From contig NZ_JAUOQH010000002.1 in NCBI RefSeq assembly GCF_030547075.1, positions 124,001 to 188,000 on the forward strand: a stretch of DNA of 64,000 nucleotides, given 5' to 3'. Positions 25,669 through 34,201 of the stretch are shown piece by piece. The notes below the pieces were generated by a model, which was given only the letters and a program-made list of their open reading frames with translations, was not told where the DNA came from and ran no database searches. Within the stretch, counting starts at the first letter, position 1, and the number at the start of each line of letters is the position of its first letter. The DNA is from Alteromonas sp. 1_MG-2023 (GTDB lineage: Bacteria > Pseudomonadota > Gammaproteobacteria > Enterobacterales > Alteromonadaceae). The position numbers and the translations under genes are program-made.

Positions 25669-27309
25669 TTGGATTATCGGATTGCTATTGTTGAAGATAA
25701 CGCGACTGCGCGCACGACCTTGCGCGGTCATTTGCTACCTATCGCAAAGTTAAACGTTAGCAGTTTTGGATCGGGAGTAGAGTTAAAGTCTGCACTGCGT
25801 AAGCAGCACTTCGAATTGATTATAATGGATTATCACCTAGGCCAAGGTAGGACCGGGGTGGAGTGGCTGTTAAATCTTAAAGAAGCTGACTATATTCGCC
25901 CTAGCACTGGGGTAATATTCTTAACATCAGATCGTTCGCCTCAGACGATTGGCAGAATTATGGACCTGCAACCTGATGCACTGCTTATCAAGCCCTACAC
26001 TATGGCGTCGTTATCTCGCCAAATTAAACATTATCTTAGCTATCGACAGTATATAGACCCCGTTTTAAGAGAGATGGATAATAAACAACTGTCGTCTGCA
26101 ATTACCTTAGTGCGCAGAAACATACGTGATGGGGTCCCTCCTCGTTTGGCTTCTGACGTTGGTAAGCTTTACGCTAAGCTGTTATTTGAAAACGAAGATA
26201 TTTTGCATGCAATGCGGGTGTATGATGATGTACTCACCCGCTCAGACAAAGTGCTTTGGGCGCAATGGGGTAAAATTAAGTGCCAGTACGCTGCGGGTCT
26301 TTGGCCTGACTGCCATGATGAATTAAGTGGCATGGTGACATCAAGTTTAGCGAAAGATAGCGCATTTGAATGGCTAGCATCATTGTCCTTTGAACAAAAA
26401 TCTTATGAGCAAGTAGAAACCTACTTAAGTCAGATCAAATTCAGTGAGTTAAGCCTACCTGCTGCTAGGTTGAAATCCATTGCCTATCAGAAACAAGACA
26501 AAGTGGTTGAAGCTATAGACTTGTTACAAAAGAAACGTGCGATGCACAGAAGTGCGAAAGACAGATTTAACGATTTCACTTTTGAGCTTGCCGAGTTCTA
26601 TTTACTGCTCGCTGAAGAAGCGCCGACGACAAATCGCGAAGAAAGTCTAAGCCAAGCACGTAAGTTAGTTGGCTTGGCCGGTCGTAGTCAAAGTGATAGG
26701 CAAGTGCTTCAAAAAAGAGACTATCTACTGGCATTCTCGGCCATACTAGAAGGCGAGAATGAAAAAGCTGCTCATTTGCTTGAAAGTGACTATATGGATA
26801 ACTACCAGCGTACCGAACCGTCAATGTTGGTGATAGCCGCTAAGGTACATCATGGTCTAGGCGAGGAAGGTAAAGCTAGCCAACTGCTTGCACTGGCAAA
26901 GCAAAAGAATTCTGAATTACAGGCGATCTCAGAACAGGTTGCTAACGATGATTTAATCTTCAAAGGTGGTGAGCGCCTTGGATTGAACCATGAGCAAGCG
27001 GTAATACTTAACGAAACTGGCACCAAACTGTTTATGAACAAACAATATTTGCCTGCCATGAAGCACTTTTATGATGCGTTAAACCTTTCCCCAGAGACCG
27101 CGGCGTTCGGACTTAACTTGCTGCAATGTATGATTGAATCTGATACCGCGGTTTATCGAAAATACGGTATTCGTAAGTTACTCAGAGTGATTGCAGACAT
27201 GCCACTGTCTGAAAATAATCATCACCGATTAACGCAACTAAACATTACCGCACAAGCGAATGCTGAAAAGCTCATGGCACCTGCGAAGAACGAACAAATG
27301 CAGAACTAG
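25669..27309 (+). CDS. Response regulator: receiver domain plus TPR repeats, second copy
   Basis: Same architecture and length (546 versus 547 residues) as the gene at 7384. The receiver has IVEDNATART, phospho-acceptor Asp54 in IIMDYHLGQG, and the Lys in ALLIKPYT. The rest is helical repeats, ending with the same motif in both (MKHFYDALNLSPETAAFGLNLLQCM here, and KESFALAQG..VALNLLQCLL there). The only usable start is TTG at 25669, since an in-frame TGA lies just three codons upstream at 25660. No ribosome-binding site is obvious. Its 289-base upstream gap is shared with the divergent acyl-CoA dehydrogenase. No cognate kinase is nearby. Confidence 0.85.
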   Translation: MDYRIAIVEDNATARTTLRGHLLPIAKLNVSSFGSGVELKSALRKQHFELIIMDYHLGQGRTGVEWLLNLKEADYIRPSTGVIFLTSDRSPQTIGRIMDLQPDALLIKPYTMASLSRQIKHYLSYRQYIDPVLREMDNKQLSSAITLVRRNIRDGVPPRLASDVGKLYAKLLFENEDILHAMRVYDDVLTRSDKVLWAQWGKIKCQYAAGLWPDCHDELSGMVTSSLAKDSAFEWLASLSFEQKSYEQVETYLSQIKFSELSLPAARLKSIAYQKQDKVVEAIDLLQKKRAMHRSAKDRFNDFTFELAEFYLLLAEEAPTTNREESLSQARKLVGLAGRSQSDRQVLQKRDYLLAFSAILEGENEKAAHLLESDYMDNYQRTEPSMLVIAAKVHHGLGEEGKASQLLALAKQKNSELQAISEQVANDDLIFKGGERLGLNHEQAVILNETGTKLFMNKQYLPAMKHFYDALNLSPETAAFGLNLLQCMIESDTAVYRKYGIRKLLRVIADMPLSENNHHRLTQLNITAQANAEKLMAPAKNEQMQN

Positions 27310-27327
27310 TTAGAAATGAGTTCAACG

Positions 27328-28227
27328 TTACTTTAAGCGCATCAGTAAGCTTGATGTATCCCACCGTTGCCCACCCATTTTTTGTACATCACCGTAATAC
27401 TGATCGACCAATGCCGTCAGCGCTAGTGTAGATCCATTTCTTCGTGCTTCATCAAGGGCAATCGATAAATCTTTGCGCATCCAATCTACCGCGAATCCAT
27501 AATCGTAATGATTTTCAAGCATAGTCGTCGCGCGGTTTTCCATTTGCCACGATTGCGCCGCACCTTTGCTTATAACATCAATAACCGCGTTACAGTCTAA
27601 TCCTGCTTTTTGGCCAAAATGCAGGGCTTCAGCTAAACCTTGCACAATACCTGCGATACATATCTGATTCATCATTTTAGCCAATTGCCCGCTGCCACTT
27701 TCCCCTAGCAACTGGCTGTGTTTAGCGTAGGTAGAAAATACGGTCTCGGCCCGCTCGAAGGCATTTTGTTCACCTCCAACCATTACGGTAAGTAACCCAT
27801 TTTCAGCCCCTGATTGACCGCCAGAGACTGGCGCGTCTAGAAACGCTATAGACTGTTGCTGGCATAATGAAAACAGTTCGCGAGCTATTTCTGCCGATGC
27901 CGTGGTGTGATCAATAAGTAACGTGCCTGGTGCCATTGTGCCTAGCGCTTGGCAAGCCACATCTTTTACATCATTATCGTTGCCTACACACATTAATACT
28001 ATATCAGCGCCCTTTGCGGCCTCTGCCGGGGTGTCGGCTAGCGTGCCGCTATACTCTTTTACCCACTTTTCAGACTTCGCTTTAGTGCGATTATAAACAG
28101 TGACATTAAAACCTGTTTTAGATAAATGCCCCGCCATGGGATAACCCATCACGCCTAGGCCTAGAAAACTCACTTTTACCGCTGACTTATCTGTTGGTGT
28201 CGATGTAGAAGCTGTCGTATTTGACAT
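27328..28227 (-). CDS. Beta-hydroxyacid dehydrogenase (3-hydroxyisobutyrate dehydrogenase family)
   Basis: The NAD(P)-binding Rossmann motif is FLGLGVMGYPMAGHLSK, followed by the substrate motif LDAPVSGGQSGAENG, the catalytic-Lys region SGQLAKMMNQI and a C-terminal all-helical domain. At 299 residues this is the standard family size. I start at the ATG at 28227 (MSNTTAST), which has AAGAGAG upstream. The longer reading from 28341 would overlap the divergent glutathione peroxidase gene and add a non-homologous tail. It could complete valine catabolism together with the genes at 23-25 kb, but enzymes of this family also reduce tartronate or succinate semialdehydes. Confidence 0.82.
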   Translation of the reverse strand: MSNTTASTSTPTDKSAVKVSFLGLGVMGYPMAGHLSKTGFNVTVYNRTKAKSEKWVKEYSGTLADTPAEAAKGADIVLMCVGNDNDVKDVACQALGTMAPGTLLIDHTTASAEIARELFSLCQQQSIAFLDAPVSGGQSGAENGLLTVMVGGEQNAFERAETVFSTYAKHSQLLGESGSGQLAKMMNQICIAGIVQGLAEALHFGQKAGLDCNAVIDVISKGAAQSWQMENRATTMLENHYDYGFAVDWMRKDLSIALDEARRNGSTLALTALVDQYYGDVQKMGGQRWDTSSLLMRLK

Positions 28228-28320
28228 AGTGTAACTCTCTTGCGAACGGATTATACTGAGGCGAAGTGTAACAAACTTTTCAATAACTAAAACAAGCCAA
28301 TAACGAAAAAGAGAAGCGCT

Positions 28321-28803
28321 ATGAGTATTTATAATCATCAAGTTACTAAAAATAATGGCGAGACTATTGCCATGTCAGAATTTAAAGGAAAAGTATTGCT
28401 GGTAGTGAACACGGCCAGCAAATGTGGCTTCACTAACCAATATGACGGGTTAGAAAAGCTCTATAAAACCTTTAGCCCAAAGGGATTAGAAATATTAGCG
28501 TTTCCTTGCGACCAATTTGGTCATCAAGAACCTGGGTCAGATGATGATATAGCTCAATTTTGTAGTATGAATTTTGGGGTATCATTTCCCTTATTCAAAA
28601 AAACTGAAGTTAATGGCAATCAGACTCACCCACTTTATGTTGAGTTGAAATCTGAAGCTCCCGGTTTATTGGGTTCCAAACGTATAAAGTGGAACTTCAC
28701 TAAGTTTCTTGTAGATACGAACGGTAAGGTAATAAAGCGCTATGCGCCTACCACTAAACCAAGTGAGATAGGCAAAGATATTGAAGCGTTACTTATAGAC
28801 TGA
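28321..28803 (+). CDS. Glutathione peroxidase (Cys type)
   Basis: A 160-residue member of the BtuE/GPx family. The peroxidatic Cys lies in VNTASKCGFTNQY, the Gln in AFPCDQFGHQEPG, and the Trp in IKWNFTKFLVD. The presence of Cys rather than selenocysteine and the absence of a dimerisation loop suggest a thioredoxin-dependent enzyme, as shown for related bacterial proteins. Cytoplasmic. It is divergent from the dehydrogenase gene upstream and 57 bases ahead of ldhA on the same strand. Confidence 0.92.
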   Translation: MSIYNHQVTKNNGETIAMSEFKGKVLLVVNTASKCGFTNQYDGLEKLYKTFSPKGLEILAFPCDQFGHQEPGSDDDIAQFCSMNFGVSFPLFKKTEVNGNQTHPLYVELKSEAPGLLGSKRIKWNFTKFLVDTNGKVIKRYAPTTKPSEIGKDIEALLID

Positions 28804-28860
28804 GCTATTTTCGACTTACTATCATTTAACTGAAATAGAACTGATAAGGAGTGTAGAGGA

Positions 28861-29892
28861 ATGAAAGTCGCTTTTTTTAGCGCCAAACCCTATGAAGAAG
28901 CAGTATTTAAAGATGCAGCTGAGAACGGGTTAGATACGGCGAATACTCAAGATCCTATTTCCTTTTCATACTTCCCACATCAGTTAACTGCTGAAACCGC
29001 CCTATTATGCCAAGGCTACGATGCGGTTTGTGTGTTTGTAAACGATGAATTGAATGCAAAAACGTTGGCGATATTGCATGAAGCTGGCGTTAAGCATATT
29101 GCTCTTCGCTGCGCCGGTTTCAATAATGTCGATATCGCAACCGCCCAAGAACTGAATATCAGCGTATCTAGAGTACCCGCTTATAGCCCTGAAACCGTTG
29201 CTGAACACACCCTAGCGTTAATTCTTACTTTAAATCGCAAAACGCATAAAGCCTATAATCGGGTAAAAGAAGGTAACTTCGAACTTAGTGGTTTATTAGG
29301 CTTTACCCTACACAATAAAACGGTGGGGGTTATTGGTACAGGGCGTATTGGTCAAGCGGTCATTCGTATTTTAAAAGGGTTTGGCTGCAACGTATTATGC
29401 TACGATCCTTACCCTAACGAGCAAGCTACTCAAGACAGGGCTTCTTATGTCTCACTTGAAACACTGTTCACAGATAGCCAAATTGTGACGTTGCATTGTC
29501 CGCTTTCAGAACAAAGTTATCATCTAATTAACGCTTCATCTTTGGCTTTGATGCCAAAAGGCGCCATGTTAATTAACACCTCTCGGGGAGGGCTTATTGA
29601 TGATAAAGCGGTAATAGATGGGCTGAAACGGGGGCATCTAGGTTACGTGGGTTTAGATGTGTATGAGCGCGAATCTGAACTATTCTTCAGCGATCATTCA
29701 CAAGATATTATTCAAGACGATATATTTCAGCGTTTGCTTACCTTTCCAAATGTATTAGTCACCGGGCACCAAGGCTTTTTTACTCAAGAGGCTTTAAGAG
29801 AAATTGCCGCCATCACCTTAGATAATTTACGCTTCTTTGCTGGGGACACTAGCTTGAACGTCAACAACAATATGGTTAAGCATATAAATTAA
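28861..29892 (+). CDS. ldhA: D-lactate dehydrogenase (2-hydroxyacid dehydrogenase family)
   Basis: Starts MKVAFFSAKPYEEAVF, typical of fermentative LdhA. It has the NAD-binding motif VGVIGTGRIGQAV, the catalytic Arg in LINTSRGGLIDD, the Glu in DVYERESELFF, and the His in TGHQGFFTQEAL. Length 343 against 329 in E. coli. It reduces pyruvate to D-lactate with NADH. A strong ribosome-binding site (AAGGAGTGTAGAGGA) precedes the ATG. It may be cotranscribed with the glutathione peroxidase gene. Confidence 0.9.
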   Translation: MKVAFFSAKPYEEAVFKDAAENGLDTANTQDPISFSYFPHQLTAETALLCQGYDAVCVFVNDELNAKTLAILHEAGVKHIALRCAGFNNVDIATAQELNISVSRVPAYSPETVAEHTLALILTLNRKTHKAYNRVKEGNFELSGLLGFTLHNKTVGVIGTGRIGQAVIRILKGFGCNVLCYDPYPNEQATQDRASYVSLETLFTDSQIVTLHCPLSEQSYHLINASSLALMPKGAMLINTSRGGLIDDKAVIDGLKRGHLGYVGLDVYERESELFFSDHSQDIIQDDIFQRLLTFPNVLVTGHQGFFTQEALREIAAITLDNLRFFAGDTSLNVNNNMVKHIN

Positions 29893-30001
29893 CGGGGACC
29901 ATTGAACGGGCATGGCTTTATGGGCGAGACTTGATGGGCATGGATTAACGGTTGTGGATTAACGAATACGATTTAAAGGCTTAGGTTAAAGAGAATAGTA
30001 G

Positions 30002-30026
30002 AAAAGTAGCAATATTTGCTACTTTT
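30002..30026. terminator. Bidirectional hairpin overlapping the cmoM stop codon
   Basis: AAAAGTAGCAA and TTGCTACTTTT form a perfect 11-bp inverted repeat around TAT. The TAG stop of cmoM (30019-30021) lies in one arm, so the terminator serves both convergent genes, ldhA and cmoM. Confidence 0.75.
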
Positions 30027-30780
30027 CCAATACAAGGTGAAAATACTTACCTAACCACATAAACGGCTCGGTTTGGTTATAAGTTCGTTCAAGTGCTAAC
30101 AAACCTTCAAATTGCGTAGTTTGATGTTCTGGGTTCTTTAGGTAATCATGAAAACATCGTATGCCCGTTTTCGCTTTGACCGTGAAACCAATCGACTCAC
30201 AGAAGTCACTTGCTTGTTTAGCGGGTAATGGATTTTTAGGGTTAAGGCGAACTTGATTCCTGACCTTCATTCCTTGCGCAATGTAATCAAAGTTACCGTA
30301 AATTGCGTTGGTCATTAAGTTTGCATCACGGTTAAAAAAACTCAGGCTTAGTACTGCCCCCTCACGCATATTATCATAAATAAATTGGATAGCTTCATAG
30401 GGCGTATTCAACCATTCCAATACCGCATGGCACACTATGAAATCATAGTCTTCTATGTTTTGAATATCTTGCAAATATTGATGTTGAATATCCACGTTAA
30501 AGAATGTTTTTAAGTTCTCTTTGGCATGTTCCAGTACGTCTTCCGATCCATCGGTTAACAGTACACTATGCCCTAGCGATGCCAAGTGAGCGGCCATCAC
30601 CCCCGTACCGCCCCCTACTTCTAGTATTTTTTTAGGCCGCGTATTTTCAGATATTTCAACAAAAGGCGCTAAAGCCTCACACAGCATAATTTGCCTAAGT
30701 TTCCCTTTTGTCGTGCCATAAATATTATCAGCAAATTTTGCCGCAATACCGTCAAAAATATGATCTGATTTTTTCGTCAT
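30019..30780 (-). CDS. cmoM: tRNA 5-carboxymethoxyuridine methyltransferase CmoM
   Basis: CmoM methylates the carboxyl group of cmo5U34 in selected tRNAs. The N-terminal IFDGIAAKFADNIYGTTKGK is the family hallmark. The SAM-binding motif is LEVGGGTGVMAAHLA, followed by LLTDGSEDVL and CHAVLEWL. Length 253 matches E. coli CmoM (261). Its ATG overlaps the stop codon of the Nif3-type gene upstream (ATGA), so they form a coupled operon. Together with TrhO at 5.6 kb it represents the wobble-uridine pathway in this genome. Confidence 0.92.
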   Translation of the reverse strand: MTKKSDHIFDGIAAKFADNIYGTTKGKLRQIMLCEALAPFVEISENTRPKKILEVGGGTGVMAAHLASLGHSVLLTDGSEDVLEHAKENLKTFFNVDIQHQYLQDIQNIEDYDFIVCHAVLEWLNTPYEAIQFIYDNMREGAVLSLSFFNRDANLMTNAIYGNFDYIAQGMKVRNQVRLNPKNPLPAKQASDFCESIGFTVKAKTGIRCFHDYLKNPEHQTTQFEGLLALERTYNQTEPFMWLGKYFHLVLEK

Positions 30781-31538
30781 GCTGGGTTTGGAATATCGAT
30801 AAAAGTCACGTCTAGGTTAAACTCAGACTGAATATGCTCACCCAATGCCTTTACGCCATAACGTTCAGTAGCATGATGGCCCGCTGCAAAAAAGCTAATA
30901 CCCATTTCTCGCGCCGTATGAATAGTTTGTTCAGAGACTTCGCCAGTAATAAACGCATCTACGCCAGCGGTGACAGCTTGCTCAATAAACCCCTGACCGC
31001 CGCCTGTACACCACGCTAGGGTTTTAATAGTTTTAGTATCATCACCCTCTGCTAACACAGTACGCCCTAAGGTTTCAGTTAAAAGCTGCTGAAGGTCATG
31101 CTGAGACATTGGGGTTTCGAATTCCCCTTGCATCACTACACCCGTAGGTTTTACGCCGCTAAGGGCACTAACTTCATGAATATTTAATAGAGCGGCAAGC
31201 TGACGGTTGTTTCCTAGCTCAGGGTGAACATCTAATGGCAAGTGGTATGAAAATAGGTTTATGTCGTGGTCGAGCAATGCCTTAATACGCTTTTTCTTCA
31301 TGCCGCTAATCGCTTGCGATTCGCCTTTCCAAAAATAGCCATGATGCACCACTATGGCATCGGCATTTTCTGCTATAGCTGCATCTATTAGCGCTTGTGA
31401 AGCCGTTACCCCTGTTACTACCCGTTGAATCTCTGCTTTCCCTTCAACTTGCAGACCATTAGGGCAATAGTCACTAATCTCATGTGTTCTTAATGTGCCA
31501 TCAAGGTAGCGTTTAAGTTCAAGGTTATTTACAGACAC
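30777..31538 (-). CDS. Nif3-like dinuclear metal-centre protein (YbgI family)
   Basis: Metal-binding motifs of the Nif3 family are present: DAIVVHHGYFWKG, LFSYHLPLDVHPELGNN, and the C-terminal FFAAGHHATERYG. Length 253 corresponds to the short bacterial form such as E. coli YbgI (GTP cyclohydrolase 1 type 2 homologue). Each subunit binds two metal ions inside a hexameric toroid. The reaction is not established. It is the first gene of the operon with cmoM. Confidence 0.9.
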   Translation of the reverse strand: MSVNNLELKRYLDGTLRTHEISDYCPNGLQVEGKAEIQRVVTGVTASQALIDAAIAENADAIVVHHGYFWKGESQAISGMKKKRIKALLDHDINLFSYHLPLDVHPELGNNRQLAALLNIHEVSALSGVKPTGVVMQGEFETPMSQHDLQQLLTETLGRTVLAEGDDTKTIKTLAWCTGGGQGFIEQAVTAGVDAFITGEVSEQTIHTAREMGISFFAAGHHATERYGVKALGEHIQSEFNLDVTFIDIPNPA

Positions 31539-31769
31539 AAGTACTCCGGTTAACTTTTATACAATGAGTTCAACAATCTCGCTGAACCTATAGAATTGTT
31601 GAGCATTATACTGATTTTAAACCACTACTGCCGTCATTTCTTTTTAGCCATGCCATGCTCTCGTCTGTACTTGTTGAGTAGCATATTAAGGTAAAACCAA
31701 AATATGTTTCATGGCATTAAGCTCATTCGCCCACGTTGAAAACTAACTCTAGTAAACGCCGTATCCCAG

Positions 31770-32831
31770 CTACCACTCCCCGCTGGTTTTTAAAATATCC
31801 GTAATGGACTTTGCAATTTCCCAGCGCGGTGTACCACTTGAATTACTCAGTATAATGATTGCGTTTTTATTGTTTGAGTACGTAAGCACGAGCGATTTGT
31901 ACCCACGAACGCTACCTGGATGCCTGGCGACTTTCCCATATTCATTCTCATAAACCTGCCAACCAAGCCCCATGTATATTTCACTCCACGTCGTTTTTAC
32001 TTGTGGTACTAACATCGCTTCGTAAGATTGCTTTTCTAAAATAGCGGGATCATTATTGAGGGTTAGCGTCAGCCATCGGCTTAAGTCGACCACATTAGCA
32101 ACCAGGCCTTCACTGGGGTTGAAGGCTAAGTCATAGGGTCGCTGCTGAAGCTTATCTATTAATTTCCCCTTGTGGGTTGGGGGCGCTTCAGCCAAATGCT
32201 CATTCTTACCGTCATAAAAATTGCTTCGCTCTACCCTTGCTGGTTTCAATATATTGTCATAGATAAAAGTTTCATAGCGCTGACCGCTGACCGAATAAAT
32301 AACCTCTCCCAGCAAATTGAAATTAGTGTCGCTGTACTCAAAGCTATTCCTTCTGAGCTTTTCAGGGACAGCGCCATTAACCAATTCAAAATAACGCGTC
32401 AGCGTTCTAGCTTGTTCAAGGCTCGCAGGCCTAATAACGTCGCTTAAACCCGAAGAATGGGTGAGTAATTGCTTTATAGTAATTTGAGACTTTTCAAGCT
32501 GTGGTATATATAAGCCTACATCATCATTGAGGCTTAGCTTTTTCAGCTCTACTAATTTCATTATGGCTTGCGCGGTGAAGAGTTTAGAAATTGATGCTGC
32601 TCTGAATAGAGTTTTATCCGTTACTGGCGTAGTTAATTTTTCATTAAGATAACCGAAACCTTTGCTATAACTGACTTCACCTGCCGTAATAACAGCTACA
32701 GCCATTGCAGGAATATTACTCTTAACCCTAACTTCATTTAAATAATGCGACAGCTCACTATGGCTATCCGTTTCGGCAGAAGTAGCATTCACGGAAAATA
32801 TGAAGAGTGATGAAATGATTAACTTAAGCAA
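31770..32831 (-). CDS. Periplasmic serine hydrolase (class C beta-lactamase-like)
   Basis: A signal peptide (LIISSLFIFSVNATSAE, residues 3-19) is followed by a beta-lactamase/D-Ala carboxypeptidase-like fold: the S-x-x-K motif in RAASISKLFTAQ, the Y-x-N motif in EYSDTNFNLLGE, and an H-x-G element in VARHPGSVRGYK in place of KTG. Such proteins include esterases, D-aminopeptidases and EstB-type hydrolases; it need not act on beta-lactams. Length 353. It is single and is read in the same direction as the small membrane-protein gene upstream. Confidence 0.85.
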   Translation of the reverse strand: MLKLIISSLFIFSVNATSAETDSHSELSHYLNEVRVKSNIPAMAVAVITAGEVSYSKGFGYLNEKLTTPVTDKTLFRAASISKLFTAQAIMKLVELKKLSLNDDVGLYIPQLEKSQITIKQLLTHSSGLSDVIRPASLEQARTLTRYFELVNGAVPEKLRRNSFEYSDTNFNLLGEVIYSVSGQRYETFIYDNILKPARVERSNFYDGKNEHLAEAPPTHKGKLIDKLQQRPYDLAFNPSEGLVANVVDLSRWLTLTLNNDPAILEKQSYEAMLVPQVKTTWSEIYMGLGWQVYENEYGKVARHPGSVRGYKSLVLTYSNNKNAIIILSNSSGTPRWEIAKSITDILKTSGEW

Positions 32832-32956
32832 AAAGCACCTAAAGGAGAAATTAACGTTTACAAGTAGCCATCATAGGCAGAGCCGTAATGACTAAAAGGT
32901 ACGCGTGCTAAAGTGTAAATAGAATTAGCGTATACAGCAAATGAAGAGAGTAGATA

Positions 32957-33337
32957 TTAAAGTACAAATACGTTTGCTGAGAGATAACCTACGCCGATAC
33001 CAAAGCACATCATGGATATCCATCTAATTAACTTTAAAACCTTTGAAGCATCGTATATACGCTTACCTTTAAGCAATGAATCAATTATATGATCTTGCCC
33101 CATAATTGACATGATAATTGAAGCCACAAAAAAACCGAGAGAGATATAAAGATCTCTACTCGCTTCTACGGCCTTCAATTGAACAAGAACAACGATTGCA
33201 CCAATAGCAGCAGAAGATAACCACGCATACTGCTTAAGTAAGTCAAAATGAAGTTCCGTTGTAAGGGTCTCATTTTTAATTTTATTCTGTTGGACTGAGT
33301 CTAGTTCAGTTTTCTTTTCTATTTCCAATGAATCCAT
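32957..33337 (-). CDS. Small membrane protein of unknown function
   Basis: From the ATG at 33337 the protein has 126 residues: a charged N-terminal 35-40 residues (EIEKKTELDSVQQNKIKNE), then three hydrophobic segments around YAWLSSAAIGAIVVLVQL, LYISLGFFVASIIMSIMG and WISMMCFGIGVGYLSANV. It would sit in the inner membrane. I do not recognise a family. It lies next to an inverted repeat (33377-33429) and may belong to an acquired segment. Confidence 0.55.
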   Translation of the reverse strand: MDSLEIEKKTELDSVQQNKIKNETLTTELHFDLLKQYAWLSSAAIGAIVVLVQLKAVEASRDLYISLGFFVASIIMSIMGQDHIIDSLLKGKRIYDASKVLKLIRWISMMCFGIGVGYLSANVFVL

Positions 33338-33376
33338 TCTGAATAATTCCAATTTTAATTTTTTTTTGTAATAACA

Positions 33377-33429
33377 GGGGCAGAGTACATTATCAAAGAT
33401 ACATATCAGCTTAAAAGTACTCTGACCCC
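33377..33429. repeat. Inverted repeat GGGGCAGAGTAC / GTACTCTGACCCC
   Basis: Arms at 33377-33388 and 33417-33429 face each other across 28 bases, with one base of difference (an extra A in the right arm). A T9 run follows. Sequences of this kind (GGGGTCAGAGTAC) recur in many marine gammaproteobacteria next to REP-associated or IS200-type transposases. Here there is no transposase nearby, so it may be a stray mobile repeat or act as a terminator for the regulator gene upstream. Confidence 0.65.
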
Positions 33430-33442
33430 ATTTTTTTTTGAT

Positions 33443-34072
33443 TTACTCAAGACTACCAGCAACGCCTTGTGCCACAAATGGCACTAGATGGCTGATCACC
33501 TCTTCAATATTTACGTGTTTGTGAAAATCGGATTCAGCAATTTCGGTTAACGCACGGCTTGATGCCATGGAAAATACAAAGCTTCCCATAGCAAAGTGTA
33601 AACGCCAAAACAGCTCTTCTTGAGGGAGGTCGGGCAAGCATTGTTGAATAGCGTCAACCAAGGCCCTAATTGTCTCGCCATAGTCGTTCATAATAAAACG
33701 ACGTAAATGACCTTGAGTTTCGTTATATCCCCGGCCCAATAACTGAACAAAAATGGCGGTGCCAGATGGTCTGAGCGCATTGAGTTTAAGCATGGGAGGA
33801 ATGAGTGCATACAACAAGGTAGCAACACCTTGGCTACCAGAAGAAACCTTATTCTTGGCAAGACAGATATTAACTTCAGGCATTAAGATATCGAAATACC
33901 GTTTAAGAACCGCTTGTATAAGATTCTTCTTACTACCAAAGTGATAATTGACTGACGCTAAGTTCACCTCTGCTCGAGTGGTAATTTCACGCATTGAAGT
34001 TTGTGTGAACCCTTGCTCTGAAAAGAGCAGTTCTGCGGCATCCAAAATATCAGCTTTAGTTTGCTTCGCCAT
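33443..34072 (-). CDS. TetR-family regulator, PsrA-like
   Basis: The N-terminal helix-turn-helix is ILDAAELLFSEQGFTQTSMR.. with the recognition helix NLASVNYHFGSKKNLIQAV, very close in pattern to PsrA, which controls fatty acid degradation in pseudomonads and Alteromonadales. The C-terminal ligand-binding domain is about 130 residues with a PPMLKLNALRPSG segment. It probably senses an acyl compound. It is single, divergently placed with respect to no plus-strand neighbour. TetR membership is certain; the PsrA identity is inferred from the HTH. Confidence 0.8.
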   Translation of the reverse strand: MAKQTKADILDAAELLFSEQGFTQTSMREITTRAEVNLASVNYHFGSKKNLIQAVLKRYFDILMPEVNICLAKNKVSSGSQGVATLLYALIPPMLKLNALRPSGTAIFVQLLGRGYNETQGHLRRFIMNDYGETIRALVDAIQQCLPDLPQEELFWRLHFAMGSFVFSMASSRALTEIAESDFHKHVNIEEVISHLVPFVAQGVAGSLE

Positions 34073-34201
34073 TTTTTATTTTTATTAACCTTACGTACAA
34101 TTACGCCCATTTTTAATCGTACTTTACGGATAAAAACGGGGGTGAAAAGTTACGCATAACCGAAAGAAAACACGTAACCTATTAATTTATATTAATTATA
34201 A

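Noticed and set aside
29893..29970. Repeated short words GGGCATGG and GGATTAACG downstream of ldhA
   Set aside because: Copies are very short and irregular, not an array; probably local slippage without function.
31640..31701. Minus-strand fragment reading IFWFYLNMLLNKYRREHGMA
   Set aside because: About 24 codons between stops, downstream of the Nif3-type gene's promoter. It could be a remnant but is too short to support any call.
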